Positions 25,100 to 38,060 of a DNA stretch of 64,000 bases are shown piece after piece. Under the pieces are notes generated by a model that was not told where the DNA came from, did not search any database, and worked only from the letters and a program-made list of their open reading frames with translations. This stretch comes from Neonectria sp. B-13 (Eukaryota > Ascomycota > Sordariomycetes > Hypocreales > Nectriaceae). Numbering within the stretch: position 1 is the stretch's first letter; each line of letters opens with the position of its first letter. The position numbers were made by a program, and so were the translations under genes. The DNA is taken from the NCBI GenBank assembly GCA_002682825.1, contig NOKP01000002.1, positions 3,289,378-3,353,377 of the forward strand, written 5' to 3'.

Positions 25100-26850
25100 T
25101 CAGTCTTCGTCGTTGATTTCCGCTTCTTCTTCAGCTAGGGTATTATTCTCTTTCTCTCGCTGCTCTAGAAACTAAATGGCGTTCTGCGGCTCGGAGATGG
25201 CGCTCTCTAGATAAGATCGTTGAGTGTTGTACGTGAGATCATGAAACTCCTCTTGCCTATCCTCGATGCCCTATGTGAATGTGCAATACCGATTTATCAT
25301 AGCGCTGAACTCGCACTACACTGTTTTAAAGCTCTGTCTGTTCTTAAAGACTGCTCTTTTGGCCTAACTTTCACAAGATGTAGCCTCCCGTACCGTATAC
25401 CCATCTGCACGCTAGAGATTTAGTGGTTTGATTCACAAGTTATAAGCACATAGCTTACATAGAAAAGGTCACACCTCGGCCGCATTGCCGTTTCCCCGAC
25501 CCCGATGAGTAGATCCCTTCTAGGAAAATAGCTAATGTTGATAGCATATCTATACTTCTGCTTAATTTTTGTTGATGGCCTCTCTACAGTAGTCAAAAGG
25601 TCCAGTCGCGGGGATCTCCAAAAAGACGTAAGGGTGCTTTGCAGCTAAGTTCGCCATAACCTCTATAACGTTGACGATTGGACCTTTTTGGTTGAAGGAA
25701 ATCGCTGTTCTGATAGTAGGGCTCAAACGCTCGCGACACTGTCGGTTGTTCCTTGTTCCTGTGTCCGATGAAGACGATGACTTGGCTGTCGACCTGAACT
25801 CATCCCCAGGATTCAGCCGTTGAAGAGCGGGTGGTGTCTTGATCCCTCTCCCAATTTCAAGAACCTCTTTGCGAGAGGTGCAAACCAGGTCTTGTAGAAA
25901 GCATCTCTTTCCGGGTTAAGACCGAGATCAGCTGCCGATCCTGGACTTGGGCCAGCCTCTTCGCGATAGGCGTCAATAGAGAGTATGTATGGGTTGAGGG
26001 ATTCGAACAGAATGATCAGTGACAGCTCCACACATGCCCACATAACTGACTGGTCCTTGACCCACCCCCTTTAGGATGAATGTGATAGGGAACATCCTAA
26101 AATCCCCGGCCTTGTCTAGAATCTTACGTCCGAGCTTATAGTAACGGTAACGGTCAGAGCATCTAACTCGAGACTCTTCTAGTAATATTGTAAGCGCTTC
26201 GATGGGTATACTGACTGTCCACAATAGACAGCATATTCTGGTCCCTCTGACATCTAAACAAAGTAGCAGATCATGTACATATATAAAAGGAACCGGTGCC
26301 CTTTTAAATCTAGGGGGTTGTGGACTGCCGCGTTGTTCCGAACATGCTTGGCGTTGCGCCAGATGTCCTAAAGGGAAGGCAAGCCGTTCTGGAGGGTTCG
26401 AGAGTACCACAATCCGCCATTCCTAGAAATTTCATTGTTAGAAAAGAAAAGGCCTCCCTGTTAGTGTCATTGTGTCCATCGCTTACCGTTCAAGAAATAT
26501 TTGATTAGCGTGACGCGCTTATCCTGGCTTGGGGCCATAAGATATCCACGATTCTTTCGGGCATGCCCATATCCATCATAGCAGCTTGGCTCTCGGGGTT
26601 CCAAGTGAAGCAAAGAGGCTTTCAAGTCAAGTACGCATGTGCGAGTTTTGGTGGTTTGGAGCAATTCGGACGGTGGCATTCCCCAAACTATATCAGAGAC
26701 GGCTTGTCTTGCGTTAGAACACTCAGTGGTTTGATGACCTAGAAGGCCTAGAGCTTGATCATATTGGACCCCTTTGTTGAAATAGAAAAGTGATCGATGG
26801 AGTGATAAAGAGCGAGAAAGAAGGAGACGGATGAAGAACAACATGAAAGG
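25100..26850 (-). pseudogene. Degenerate multi-exon gene relic of unknown family
   Basis: Several minus-strand segments still look protein-coding but are out of frame or interrupted. The 5' part opens at ATG 26844 (MLFFIRLLLSR) below a TATTTAA-like box. It reaches a good donor, GTAAGCG (near 26485), with a TCTAACA branch and a TTTCTAG acceptor about 60 nt on. The frame after the acceptor (EWRIVVLSNPPERLAFPLGH) continues to about 25973, then shifts. Another frame runs on at 26043-25813. The 3' part (about 25400-25100) is helical and Glu/Gln-rich, ending EEEAEINDED before TGA at 25100-25102. It is broken by in-frame TAG codons at 25174, 25273 and 25318 (upper coordinates), each a plausible CAG-to-TAG change. 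I cannot name the family. It may be one gene or two adjacent relics. Confidence 0.45.
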
Positions 26851-27087
26851 GGAGTTAAATAACTATTCATAGTTATTTGTGGGAATTATAAGGATAGCGA
26901 ACAATGAATCACAGCCTGTTTTGAGGATCTGGCAAACTGGAATGAACCACATCACTGCCCAGGGCCTAGAAGACGAACGAGAGAAAGTGGAAACGCAGTT
27001 TAATCCCTTGGACCTTGTCGTTTGAGTGACACTGATCCAATGTGACAAAACAAACCTTGTTTCGCCCTTCCCAATTTCGGAGAACAA

Positions 27088-27749
27088 GAGTTTGTCTCAG
27101 AGATGCCACAAGCGGAAGGATTTGAGAAAACACCACTACAGAGAGTGCTCAGCATCCAATACAAACACTCCCGCAGTAAAAGGGGTTATCATCCTCCTAC
27201 GGAGGTCCTACGGAGGCCCATTACGTAGACCTATGGCAGCAGCAAGCCCTGCCCTTTAGAACACAAAGCGTATGGCGCGTCCTTGCAGACAGCCTTTTTC
27301 CGCCTCCAGCAGTATCTAGTAAGTACGTATGTAAGCCAGCAAGCAGTATGCAAACGAGCCAGTCAGTCAGTCAGCTAGCAAGCACAAGCTGAGAGTTTTC
27401 CAATTACTCCACCTCTCGGTGCGCCCAAGACGGGGGGTGCGTTACCAGGCTGTTGAAAGTGGTCAATTAGGATGTCACGTGCCGGTCGCGGCACAAGACA
27501 TCGTACAAGCAAGTGGCCGGCATCACAGCAGCTATACCAACGTATTTATTGAAAGGGATAGAAAAGAAGGAAATAATGCCTCAGTGTGTATAAGGGAACA
27601 TTTTCCCCGGTGTCTAGCTTAGTCACCTTCTTGTTTTCTCAGATCTCTTCCATCTTTGATCCGTCCACATCGCGGACGCCTTCCTGCAACATCACTCAAC
27701 AATATGGTACGAAATAGCTGAGAAAATCTTCAACAAATGATCACCTAGC
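27088..27749. other. Upstream flank of tRNA-Arg, no gene
   Basis: Ordinary non-coding sequence with a short AGTC/CAGT repeat near 27361-27372. Open frames here are short and featureless. Confidence 0.4.
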
Positions 27750-27821
27750 GGTGCGCTGGCGCAATGGTAGCGCGTAGTCCTCCTAAGACTAAGGCTCAGG
27801 GTTCGAGTCCCTGGTGCATCG
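27750..27821 (+). tRNA. tRNA-Arg (anticodon CCU)
   Basis: A 72-nt intronless cloverleaf. The acceptor GGTGCGC pairs with GTGCATC (two G-U pairs). The D stem is GCGC/GCGC with loop AATGGTA. The anticodon stem is TAGTC/GACTA with loop CTCCTAA, which puts CCT at positions 34-36, so it reads AGG codons. The T arm is CAGGG-TTCGAGT-CCCTG and the discriminator base is G. The B box GGTTCGAGTCC is perfect. A T-rich Pol III terminator (TCTTTTCTTTTT) follows within a few bases. Confidence 0.95.
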
Positions 27822-28130
27822 CGTCTTTTCTTTTTGATGTTGTTGCGGGCTTTTTGCTTGGTGTCCGGGTCCGCTGGCAGGGAGGCTTGGGATAGGGTGC
27901 CAACGTTCCTGTATTTTCATTGGCTAGGTCCACTTCCTCCAGTCAACCCGGCTGGGAGGACTAAGGCTCAGAGTTCGAGTCCCTGGTGAATCGGATGATT
28001 TCGTTTGTATTTGCTGCGTGTTTTTTGCTCGCTGTGTCGGGGTGTGTGGGGCCGGCTGACACGGAGGTTCGGATGACCTGCCGGCGTTCCTGTATTTCCA
28101 TTGGTTGGGTCCACTTTAAACAATTGGTCC
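27787..28130 (+). repeat. Tandem duplication that includes the tRNA-Arg 3' half
   Basis: The unit starting at GACTAAGG inside the tRNA anticodon arm (27787) recurs at 27959, 172 bp downstream. The second copy keeps the T arm and acceptor 3' strand with two substitutions (CAGAGTTCGAGT, GTGAATCG). The similarity continues after the tRNA: GTTCCTGTATTTTCATTGG with GGTCCACTT at 27905-27935 recurs at 28086-28115. The second copy lacks the 5' half and cannot fold into a tRNA. Confidence 0.8.
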
Positions 28131-30035
28131 ACCGGGCTTGGGACCGAAACGGATTTGAGTTTGACCCAAAACGGACACCACCTTTATTTAGGCAATGAAT
28201 TTAAGAGTCAAACGAGTTCACTTTGATTCAATATTGAATTTGATGAATTGACAAGATGGCCCATTTCAGATTTGCAATCGATAGTCTTTTGGCTGTCTGT
28301 TGGCCTGCTCCATTTGAAACTACGCGACATATCCCGTCTTTCTCACAGCGCGGCGGCCTCTGATATCTGAGCGGTTGGGTGTTTCCTTAGTGCCTTCTCC
28401 CGGGTGGCCCTTACCAATACATTGCTCACTGCATTGATGACAATAATACGAATTCAGAATAACGATTCGAGGCCCGAAAAGGCCAGCCCTTGTGTATGCG
28501 GGCAATTGATATGTTGGGTCTGCTTCTCCAAGGACCTGTGATCCCAAATTCCTGCTGCCGTTGAAGGTGCCGTATTAGACTGAACCTTCAAGAACCGGGG
28601 CCTCACGGGCTGAGGCCTCTATCATCCTCAACCCTATGATCATCATATTGTCAAGCTCACTCACATGCTTCACTTCCTCGAGTCACTTAATCCGCCCTTC
28701 AAATCGTTGGAGCCGGATCACCAACAGGCGAAGAATGCAGGGTGGTGATCCGGCTCAGGGCATTCTTTTTTGGTGTCTTTCTGGGCGTGACTATTAGACG
28801 CAGACCCGGCGGCCAAAGTCAGGCCACGAATGTCGGCAACCTTGGGACTTGGAACACACAACAGCACCAGACACCAGAGCACGCCTTATCGAGCCCATAT
28901 TGTCGGATCTAGCTCGTAAACCCGAGATTACTTACTGAGGTCCCAGACGGCAACCTTCCCCATTTGCCACGCCAGCCGTCCGTGGGTGGCACTGCGCCAC
29001 GCTGCGCTTTTCATCGTTTCCTTGGTTGAAGGTTGATTGTCAACGGGAATAGCGCGCTGTCGCCGCCTCACTTCCGCTGGCGGTGGTGGCACTCACTCAC
29101 CGGGGGTAATGAGGAAAGAGACGGCTCCAAACGTCCATGGGTCTGTCTTAGCGGTCGTCGAGCTACCCACGGTTCCTAAATATGCCAAACGCACACCGAA
29201 CCCGGGCGAACGAGAGCCCAAGGCGAGGCGGTCAAGGGATCGAATGCATGGGCGATCCTCGCTTCCCGGTGCCGCTGCATGTCCTGTCACTCGACTATTG
29301 ATACCTTATTCCGGTCGGTGAAGTTGGTGGACGGTTCGCCTTTCTGGCGGCGGGGGGGGAATCTTCAGTGGCGTAGGGCGGCTCGTGGAGCCCCTGCGGC
29401 CGGCACTGCGATGCCGCCAGCCCCGCCGGTGTCGGCCACTCGTGGGGGAGCAGCACTGAGAGAGCCCTGTATTCGGATGTGATGGTGCCCGGCCGCCGCC
29501 CGCGCAGGGCATTTCGAACTTTTCGAGGCTGCTGGCGCCGCTGAAGAACTGGCGCAATTGGGCGGTGGTGTGACCTGTGACCGCCCGCTGTCAGAAACCC
29601 GCTGGAGTGACCGCCCGCCGCACCTTCCCTCCCAACATGGATGTGACTGACTCCACCACAAAGGAACCCGGTCCGCTGGGTTTTTTGGGCGTTGAGACCT
29701 CCACTCCAACATCCACTGCGCTGCACACACACGCGTTCCTAACGTCCAGTTGCCTCCAGCATCTCATTCTGAGATCCTTGACAAGTCACAAGAGAGGAGG
29801 AGCACCCTGGGATGGGGGCTTAATAAGGCAATTGTGCTCTTTCCTCTGTCGCTCTCTGCGCATTGCGTCTCTGATCTTACATCTTGCTTCTGCATTCCGC
29901 ATCTTTGTTTCTTTACTCCTCCACGCCCAGTTTCTCTTCTTTCTGTCTCTGTCTCTGTTCTCCCTCTTCTGTCCCATTGCTGTCTCCCGTCATCTGACTC
30001 GCTCTTCTGCCTGGAATCTCCATGTCGCCGCCACC
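28131..30035. other. Intergenic region upstream of the ABC transporter
   Basis: No supportable gene. It contains a perfect 14-bp inverted repeat (28710-28756) and, from about 29830 to 30035, a pyrimidine-rich leader (TTTCCTCTGTCGCTC, CTGTCTCTGTCTC) running into the ATG at 30036. Plus-strand frames at 29577-30272 are the leader read through and are not a separate gene. Confidence 0.45.
28710..28756. repeat. Perfect inverted repeat, 14-bp arms with 19-nt loop
   Basis: GAGCCGGATCACCA at 28710-28723 is the exact reverse complement of TGGTGATCCGGCTC at 28743-28756. It would form a stable hairpin. It is in non-coding DNA, not next to a gene end. Confidence 0.85.
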
Positions 30036-33000
30036 ATGGATGTCATCATCCATCGCTTCGGCGGCTATGAATTCTCTCCTTACAGCCGGAATCAATCTAC
30101 CCAGGCCCCTCACCAGACTTATCTAACAAGGTCCGTAATAAACCGCTCAAGGCCGTTCATGTTCCCTCTGTCTGCATCGTCTCCCCATGCCCCAATCGCC
30201 AGTGCTAACCCTGAACCGCCTCGCCTAGTATACATCAGACATCATTGGACTTACCAGAGATACAATGGCTAAACAGGGTCTCTGATTTCGCCCAATCCGG
30301 CACTCCTCAAGCTGCCGTCCTCATCTTATCTTTGTCATGGATCGCTGTCCGCCTCGTTCAGTTGCGCGGAGAAATCTTCAGTCATCGGTTGAAGGCATCC
30401 AAAATTCGATGGCCATACGAACTCTTCTCCCAGGCGGCCAGACTCGCTTCCGTCTCCTTCCTCTCAGTTGCCTACGTTGAGAGCCGTGTCCATCTACTCA
30501 ATGTGGTTGTCCCCGCCTATGCCTTTCTTCTCGGACTCTTGCGCCTTTTCAACGATCTTCAATGGCGACATGTCGCCCTCCATCAGATCAACTTTGTGCT
30601 CACAGCCATGCTTTTCATGCTCGTCACGGCTCACTATGTCCCATGCATCCAGATGGGAGCCCAGTGTATGCGTGATACCAGCCTCGTCGGAGGCGTTGCG
30701 GCTCTTACCCTGGCGTTGGCGTTGGCACTCATAACACCAAGAGAATGGGTTCCCCCGACAGTTGACATCAACATCCCAGGTCGTAACCCCGAAGATGAGC
30801 CCGCTGCGGAAGAGGCCTGCAGCTGGTTCACGTACTACTGTACATACGGCTGGCTAACCCCCATCATCTGGAAGGGCACTAAGGGCAAACTCGAAATGGC
30901 TGACATTGCCAAACTCGCCTGGTACGACGAGCCCTTATACCTTTTGCGCCAGGTCCAACAGGCCCGTTTGATATCAAAGAAGACGTTGTTGACGGCAGTT
31001 CGGTTTCAGTGGCTCGAGTTGGTCTGGATGGCTGTCTGGATTGGACTGAGCTACACAGTCGAGAATATTGCTCCCTACGGCATGTTCAAGCTGCTGGAGT
31101 ATCTTGCTGATCCAACCGGTGCCACGTATCGGCCCTGGTTGTGGGTCTTTCTAATGTTTCTTGGTCCCTTGTCCCGTACCGTCTTCTTCCAACAGTATGT
31201 TTTCACGTCCACCAGACTCGTTGTGCGTGTAAAGTCCGCTTTCACCCAGGAATTGTACTACACTGCCCTTGATTCAATGGAACTGGAAGAAGATCCTTTC
31301 GAGCTGCAGCCCAACTCCAAGACCGCAGATACAGAGACCAAGATGGCATCTAAGAGCACGTCCGCTGGCCGTCTAGCAAACCTCATGGCTTCGGACGTGG
31401 ACGCCATATACAGAGCCCGAGACATAGTCATGGCCCTTGTCGGAGTTCCCGTGGGAACCATCATCTCTCTTGTGGGCATGTACCGGATGCTCGGATGGGC
31501 TTCTTTGGTCGGCACCGTCATCCTCGTTCTAGCAACCCCGGTATCGGTGTGGCTAGGACGCAGCATGTACTTTTCTCAAAGGCGGGTTAGAAAGGCCCAG
31601 GATTCTCGCATGTCGTTGGTGACAGAGTATCTAGCCTCGCTCCGCGCCATCAAGTACTTTGCGTGGGAGACACCCATCACAGAAAAGATCATCGAGGCTC
31701 GCGCGGCCGAGCAGAAGGAGTTGTGGAGAGTCTCGGTCTTGCAGGCCATCCTGAACCAAGTCACCCAGATCTTCCCGCACCTCGCCTTGGTGGTGATGTT
31801 TGCCCTTCATGTGGGCGTCGACAAGAAGCGCCTCTCCGCCGCCACCGCATTTACCTCCATTTACCTTCTCAAGAACATCCGCAGGAATATCATGCAGGCC
31901 AGTTCCTTTGCTCGGAACTTTGCCGGCGCACTGGTATCGGTCGGCAGGCTGGACAGGTACTTTGCGAGCACCGTCCCCCTTTCTCGTTTCCCAGTAGGGC
32001 CTCTCCGAATCCAAGGGGCTTCGTTCCGACGAAACAAGAAGGCCACCTTCGCCCTAAATGACATCTCACTCAACTTCGCTCAAGGCGGCTTGAACGTCAT
32101 CAGCGGTTCCAGTGGGAGTGGAAAGTCTACCCTGCTGCTCGGGATCCTTGGAGAGACGTACATCGAGAGCGGATCCGTAACGCGGCCTGAGGATGTAGCC
32201 TTTGCTTCGCAATCCACGTGGCTCCAGGATGACACTATCCAGGCTAACGTAACTTTTGGCAGTCCTGTGGAGAGGGTACGGTATGACCGCGTCATTAAGG
32301 CTTGCTGTCTATGGGAAGATTTCAATGAATTGCCGGACAGGGATCTGACGGCGGTGGGCGAGAATGGTACATCGCTCTCAGGAGGCCAGAAAGCCCGCGT
32401 TGCTTTGGCGAGGGCGTTGTATTCGAAGGCACCCCTTCTGCTTCTGGACGACATATTCGCAGCGTTGGATGCCAAGACCGCAGCCGGTGTCTGGAAGCAT
32501 TGCTTTTGTACCGACCTGCTGAACGGGAGGACGACGGTCCTGGTGACCAATCTGCCCTGGATTTTTGAGCAGGCGGACTTCTCGGCCGAGCTGGATAAGG
32601 GGGTGGTCAAGCTCGCCGAGGCACGTATCGGTGTCGTTCGCAAGCCCATCGCCCTCGCACAGGTTCTAGGAGGTGATGTTGAAGATATAGGACCTTCGAG
32701 CGAAGTCGAGAATGGAATTCAGTCCAATGGTGACCCTTTGAATGGACCGACCAAGAGTGCGGAAGAGAAGCCCGACAAGGACATTGTCAACCAGGAAATG
32801 AAGGAATCTGGAAAAGTTGGCCGCCTGACTTGTATGACAATTCCCTGCCCCTTTCTGCTGCTTGAGGCCTCTAACAAAGTGACTTAGTCTTGCAATACAT
32901 GAGTTACTTCGGAAACCCCGTTTTTGTTATTGTATGCCTCACCTTCTTGCTTCTCACCCACATATTCACCTTTGCCGGGACCCTTTGGCTCTCCGTCTGG

Positions 33001-34855
33001 GTCGAAGCGTACAACCACAAGGCTCACATCGACATCCCGTACTACTTGGGTATCTTTGCGGCACTCACCTTCCTAGACATCTTCTTCTACTCTATCCCCA
33101 TCGTCATGTTCGAGTGGGGAGCCTGGCGGGCCGCAAGACGCCTACACAACGACTTCATCCGGGCCATCATGCGCGTTTCGCTGTCGTGGTTCAAGCACAT
33201 TCCCATCGGCCGCATCACGAACCGCTTCTCTAGTGACATAGCTGCTATCGACGGAACCCTCAGCGGCATGCTGCGGGCCACCCTCGACGCCTTTCTTCTA
33301 ATGGTCTTTCGCCTCGGCGCCGTCAGCAGCATCATGCCCATCTTCATGATTCCAGCTCTCTTTACTTGCTTGTTTGGCGTTCTCATCGGTGAAATGTACA
33401 CTCGCACCGCCGTCGTTATCAAGAGGCTCACCTCGTCGGCCCAGTCACCCGTGTTTTCCCAGTTTTCGGATACCCTCGCAGGATTGTCCATCATCCGAGC
33501 CAGAGCAGGCATGTCAGAGGCTTTCCGTGAGGAGCTGGCAGCCAAGTTGCGCGCCTGGACGGCCGCGGCAGAGGCCAACTTTAATGCGAACCGCTGGGTG
33601 GCGGTTCGTGTGGACTTTGTCACCTCCTTGGTTGCTCTATCCGCGGGTATAATCGCCGTGTCCCAGACTGGTGTGGTTGCTGCAGGACTGGTTGGTTTCT
33701 CGCTCACCAACGCCAACGGGCTGAGCCAGACGATTTTGATGCTGGTGAGATGTATGAACGATCTAGAAGTGGAAATGCAGAGCGTAAGTCACCTCTTTTA
33801 CGAAGCAACCAAGCCATGGATGCTAATGTGGCCAATACAGTTCCACCGAGTCAAGGAGTACGTCAAGCTGGAGCCAGAGGAGAAGGGTGATGAAACCTAT
33901 CCCGAGGAGGGCGAGTACACTGATGACCCGTCGCATGTGATTCCCAAGGGCTGGCCTCGGTCTGGGGAGATTGAGTTCCGAAATGTCACGATTCGATATG
34001 ATCCTGATGGCCCAGACATTCTCACCGATGTGAACCTCAAGTTCAGAGCTGGCGAACGAGTGGCCATCGTGGGCCGTACAGGTTCTGGCAAGAGTACTGT
34101 GAGTTGACAAGAAAACACCGTCTTCATCTTGAATCAGGTTCAGTGGCGCTAACTGTTTGGGCTTCTAGTTGGTGCTCTCCCTCCTTCGCTTCACTCACGT
34201 CGTCTCGGGCCAGATTCTGTATGATGGCATCGACATCACCAAGGTACCTCGTCACCGTCTCCGCGAGGGTCTGACCATCATTCCACAAGAAGCCGTCCTC
34301 TTCAACGGCACCGTGGAGTCCAACCTCGACCCAGGCGGCCACGTTCCCAAGGCCCTCCTAGATAAAGCCCTCGACAACTGCAAAGGCATCGCATCCTTCT
34401 CCGCCCACAACTCCGACGACGAAGAGGGCCATCCCAACGGTGCGGTGGAAGACGAGCACGGCATCTCCATCTCCCTAGACACCGACGTCGACGCCCGCGG
34501 CGAGAACTTCTCCCATGGGCAGCGACAGGTCCTCTCGCTCTGTCGCGCCCTCATCCGCCAAAGCAAGCTCATGCTGCTCGACGAGGCCACCGCCAGCATG
34601 GACTACGAGACGGACCGGGGTATCCAACAGGTCCTGCGACGGGAGCTCGAGGAGGCCGGAGGCGGTCGCACGCTTGTCACGATTGCGCACCGGCTGCGCA
34701 CCATCATCGACTACGACACCGTCGTCGTCATGAACGCCGGGCGCGTTCTCGAGTCTGGCCCCCCTCGGGACTTGTACCACGCCCGAGGTCAGTTCTACGA
34801 CATGGTCTACCACAGCGGTGAGATGGAGGATCTGCAAGCCATGCTAGAGGAGTAG
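30036..34855 (+). CDS. ABC-C (MRP-type) full-length transporter
   Basis: ATP-driven exporter or vacuolar importer of conjugates, metals or drugs, by family. Exons are 30036-30131, 30239-32831, 32888-33783, 33841-34098 and 34169-34855, totalling 1509 aa, the size of Ycf1/Ybt1-class proteins. An N-terminal membrane block precedes the first transmembrane domain. NBD1 has Walker A GSSGSGKS (about 655), signature LSGGQKAR and Walker B LLLLDD. NBD2 has Walker A GRTGSGKS (about 1273, ahead of a splice site), signature NFSHGQRQ, Walker B LMLLDEAT and H-loop TIAHRL. In NBD1 the H-loop position reads LVTNLP, Asn rather than His, as in some ABC-C proteins. Intron 1 has a weak donor (GTCCGT), so the first exon is the least certain. 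Its ATG lies in an ideal GCCGCCACCATGG context. Intron 3 (57 nt) has no stop. Substrate unknown. Confidence 0.9.
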
Positions 34856-35943
34856 AGCATTTAGTCGGTTTTCGGTGGCGATACACAACGCGGAGCGAGG
34901 AGCAAGCGTGAAGCGAGCGCACCTATATACAAAGGTTGCTAGCATAGAAGGATGTACGCTTCCCTGACAAAGATCCCCTTTAGAGGGAGATATGTCTATG
35001 GGCGAGATGCAAGCATCTCGATGAGTTAGATGCACATCATGATGCTAGCTAGGGCATCAGTCTTAAACTGTTGAATTTCGAACAAGAGAAATGAAGTCCC
35101 AGGAAGGGCATCTCTCCACACGTTGGGTCGCGCTTTTCTATTCGGCAACGTAATGTCACCCATGTTCTAAATACCCTAATATGCACGCCCTTAACTATGC
35201 CTCACGTAAACTATATTAAGCAGTTGATGTTTAGGTCAGGATAAGATTACAATGATAAAAGAACACATATCAAAGCTAATCTTAGGCTTGAGGCTGGTCA
35301 CGTATGCATGTTGTAGTTTTCTCATAGTCCGAAGTTACCTAAACCCGGGGAATTGACTATGTTTGACCAGATCATTCAGAAGATGCCGAAGCAGCCAATC
35401 ACCCAAAAAAAAAAAAGAGCCGACTTCTATGAATCAATTGAACTCTTAAGCGTACGAAATGGCACTATTGTTGCAAAACAGCATCACCCATTGGACTGGT
35501 TCCACTCGCATCCTTCCTACCCTGTCCCCAACCGGCCACCACCCTAAAGCAACTCAACAAAGACGACCAACTAGTTAGAAAAGCATGTGGAAACACTGAT
35601 AGATCTCATAATTCCTACGGTGTCGTGTATTTTTGTGCTCCGTTGTATCATGAAAAAAAACCTTACAGGAAACATATAGCTAAAAACGAGAAACCCCCCC
35701 CCCCGTCCACCTTCTCTGTCTCCCCAACGCCAGACGTGCGTTTGTGTGTGTTTGTGCGGGTTTGGATGTGTGGATTATTGTATGATCCATGTCTCTGGAG
35801 AATCTACGTGTATTCCGCTTCTCTCGTTGGCGCGCATGGGTTGGTGTGGATGAGCGTGAGTGTGAGTGATTTCGTGGTATCATTTGCGCCTTCTCTTTGC
35901 GCCCTAGTATCATCCTATCCTGGTAAATGGGAGTGTCTCTCGA
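34856..35943. other. Convergent 3' flank between the ABC transporter and hog1
   Basis: No gene seen. The interval is AT-richer than the genes and holds an A-run near 35406-35417 and a C-run near 35694-35705. It contains the 3' UTRs of two converging genes. Confidence 0.45.
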
Positions 35944-37691
<1,748 letters not shown>

Positions 37692-38060
37692 GATGAAGGC
37701 GGGGTCGAGGAATCGAGGATGGAAGGGATGAGGGGATGGAGATGACGAGGGGAAGAGAGGGTGGATATGCGCGACCGGGCTTTTGTCGTTGATCGATGGA
37801 CGGTTTTGGAGGAGAAGAGATGTTGTTGGTTGGAGTGGGAGGAGAGAGAGTTGTAGTGAGGAGGAGGAGGAGGAGTCGGAGGAGGAGGCGGAGGAGGAGG
37901 AAGAATGGAGCAGTGGGTGAAAAGTAAGGTACCTAGTCGGACGGACGATTAGGGAGTGAGAAGGGGGGGTGGATAGCGTTTAGAGGGATGAGGGATGAGG
38001 GATGAGGGGTGGTGGAGGGTTGGTGGAGGGTCGGTGGAGGGTCGGTGGATGGATGGGGGC
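37692..38060 (-). promoter_or_regulatory. Purine/pyrimidine-asymmetric hog1 leader with GGA and GGTGGAGGGT repeats
   Basis: Directly upstream of the hog1 ATG the plus strand is almost all purine (GGA runs at 37861-37905), so the transcript side is a CT tract. Beyond it, GATGAGG units and repeats of the form GGTCGGTGGAGG (about 37987-38050) form a short minisatellite. CT-rich leaders are common in fungal promoters; a regulatory role is inference. Confidence 0.5.

Noticed and set aside
29577..30272. 231-codon plus-strand frame ahead of the ABC transporter
   Set aside because: It covers the CT-rich leader and first exon/intron of the transporter. Only its part from ATG 30036 to 30131 is used, as exon 1.
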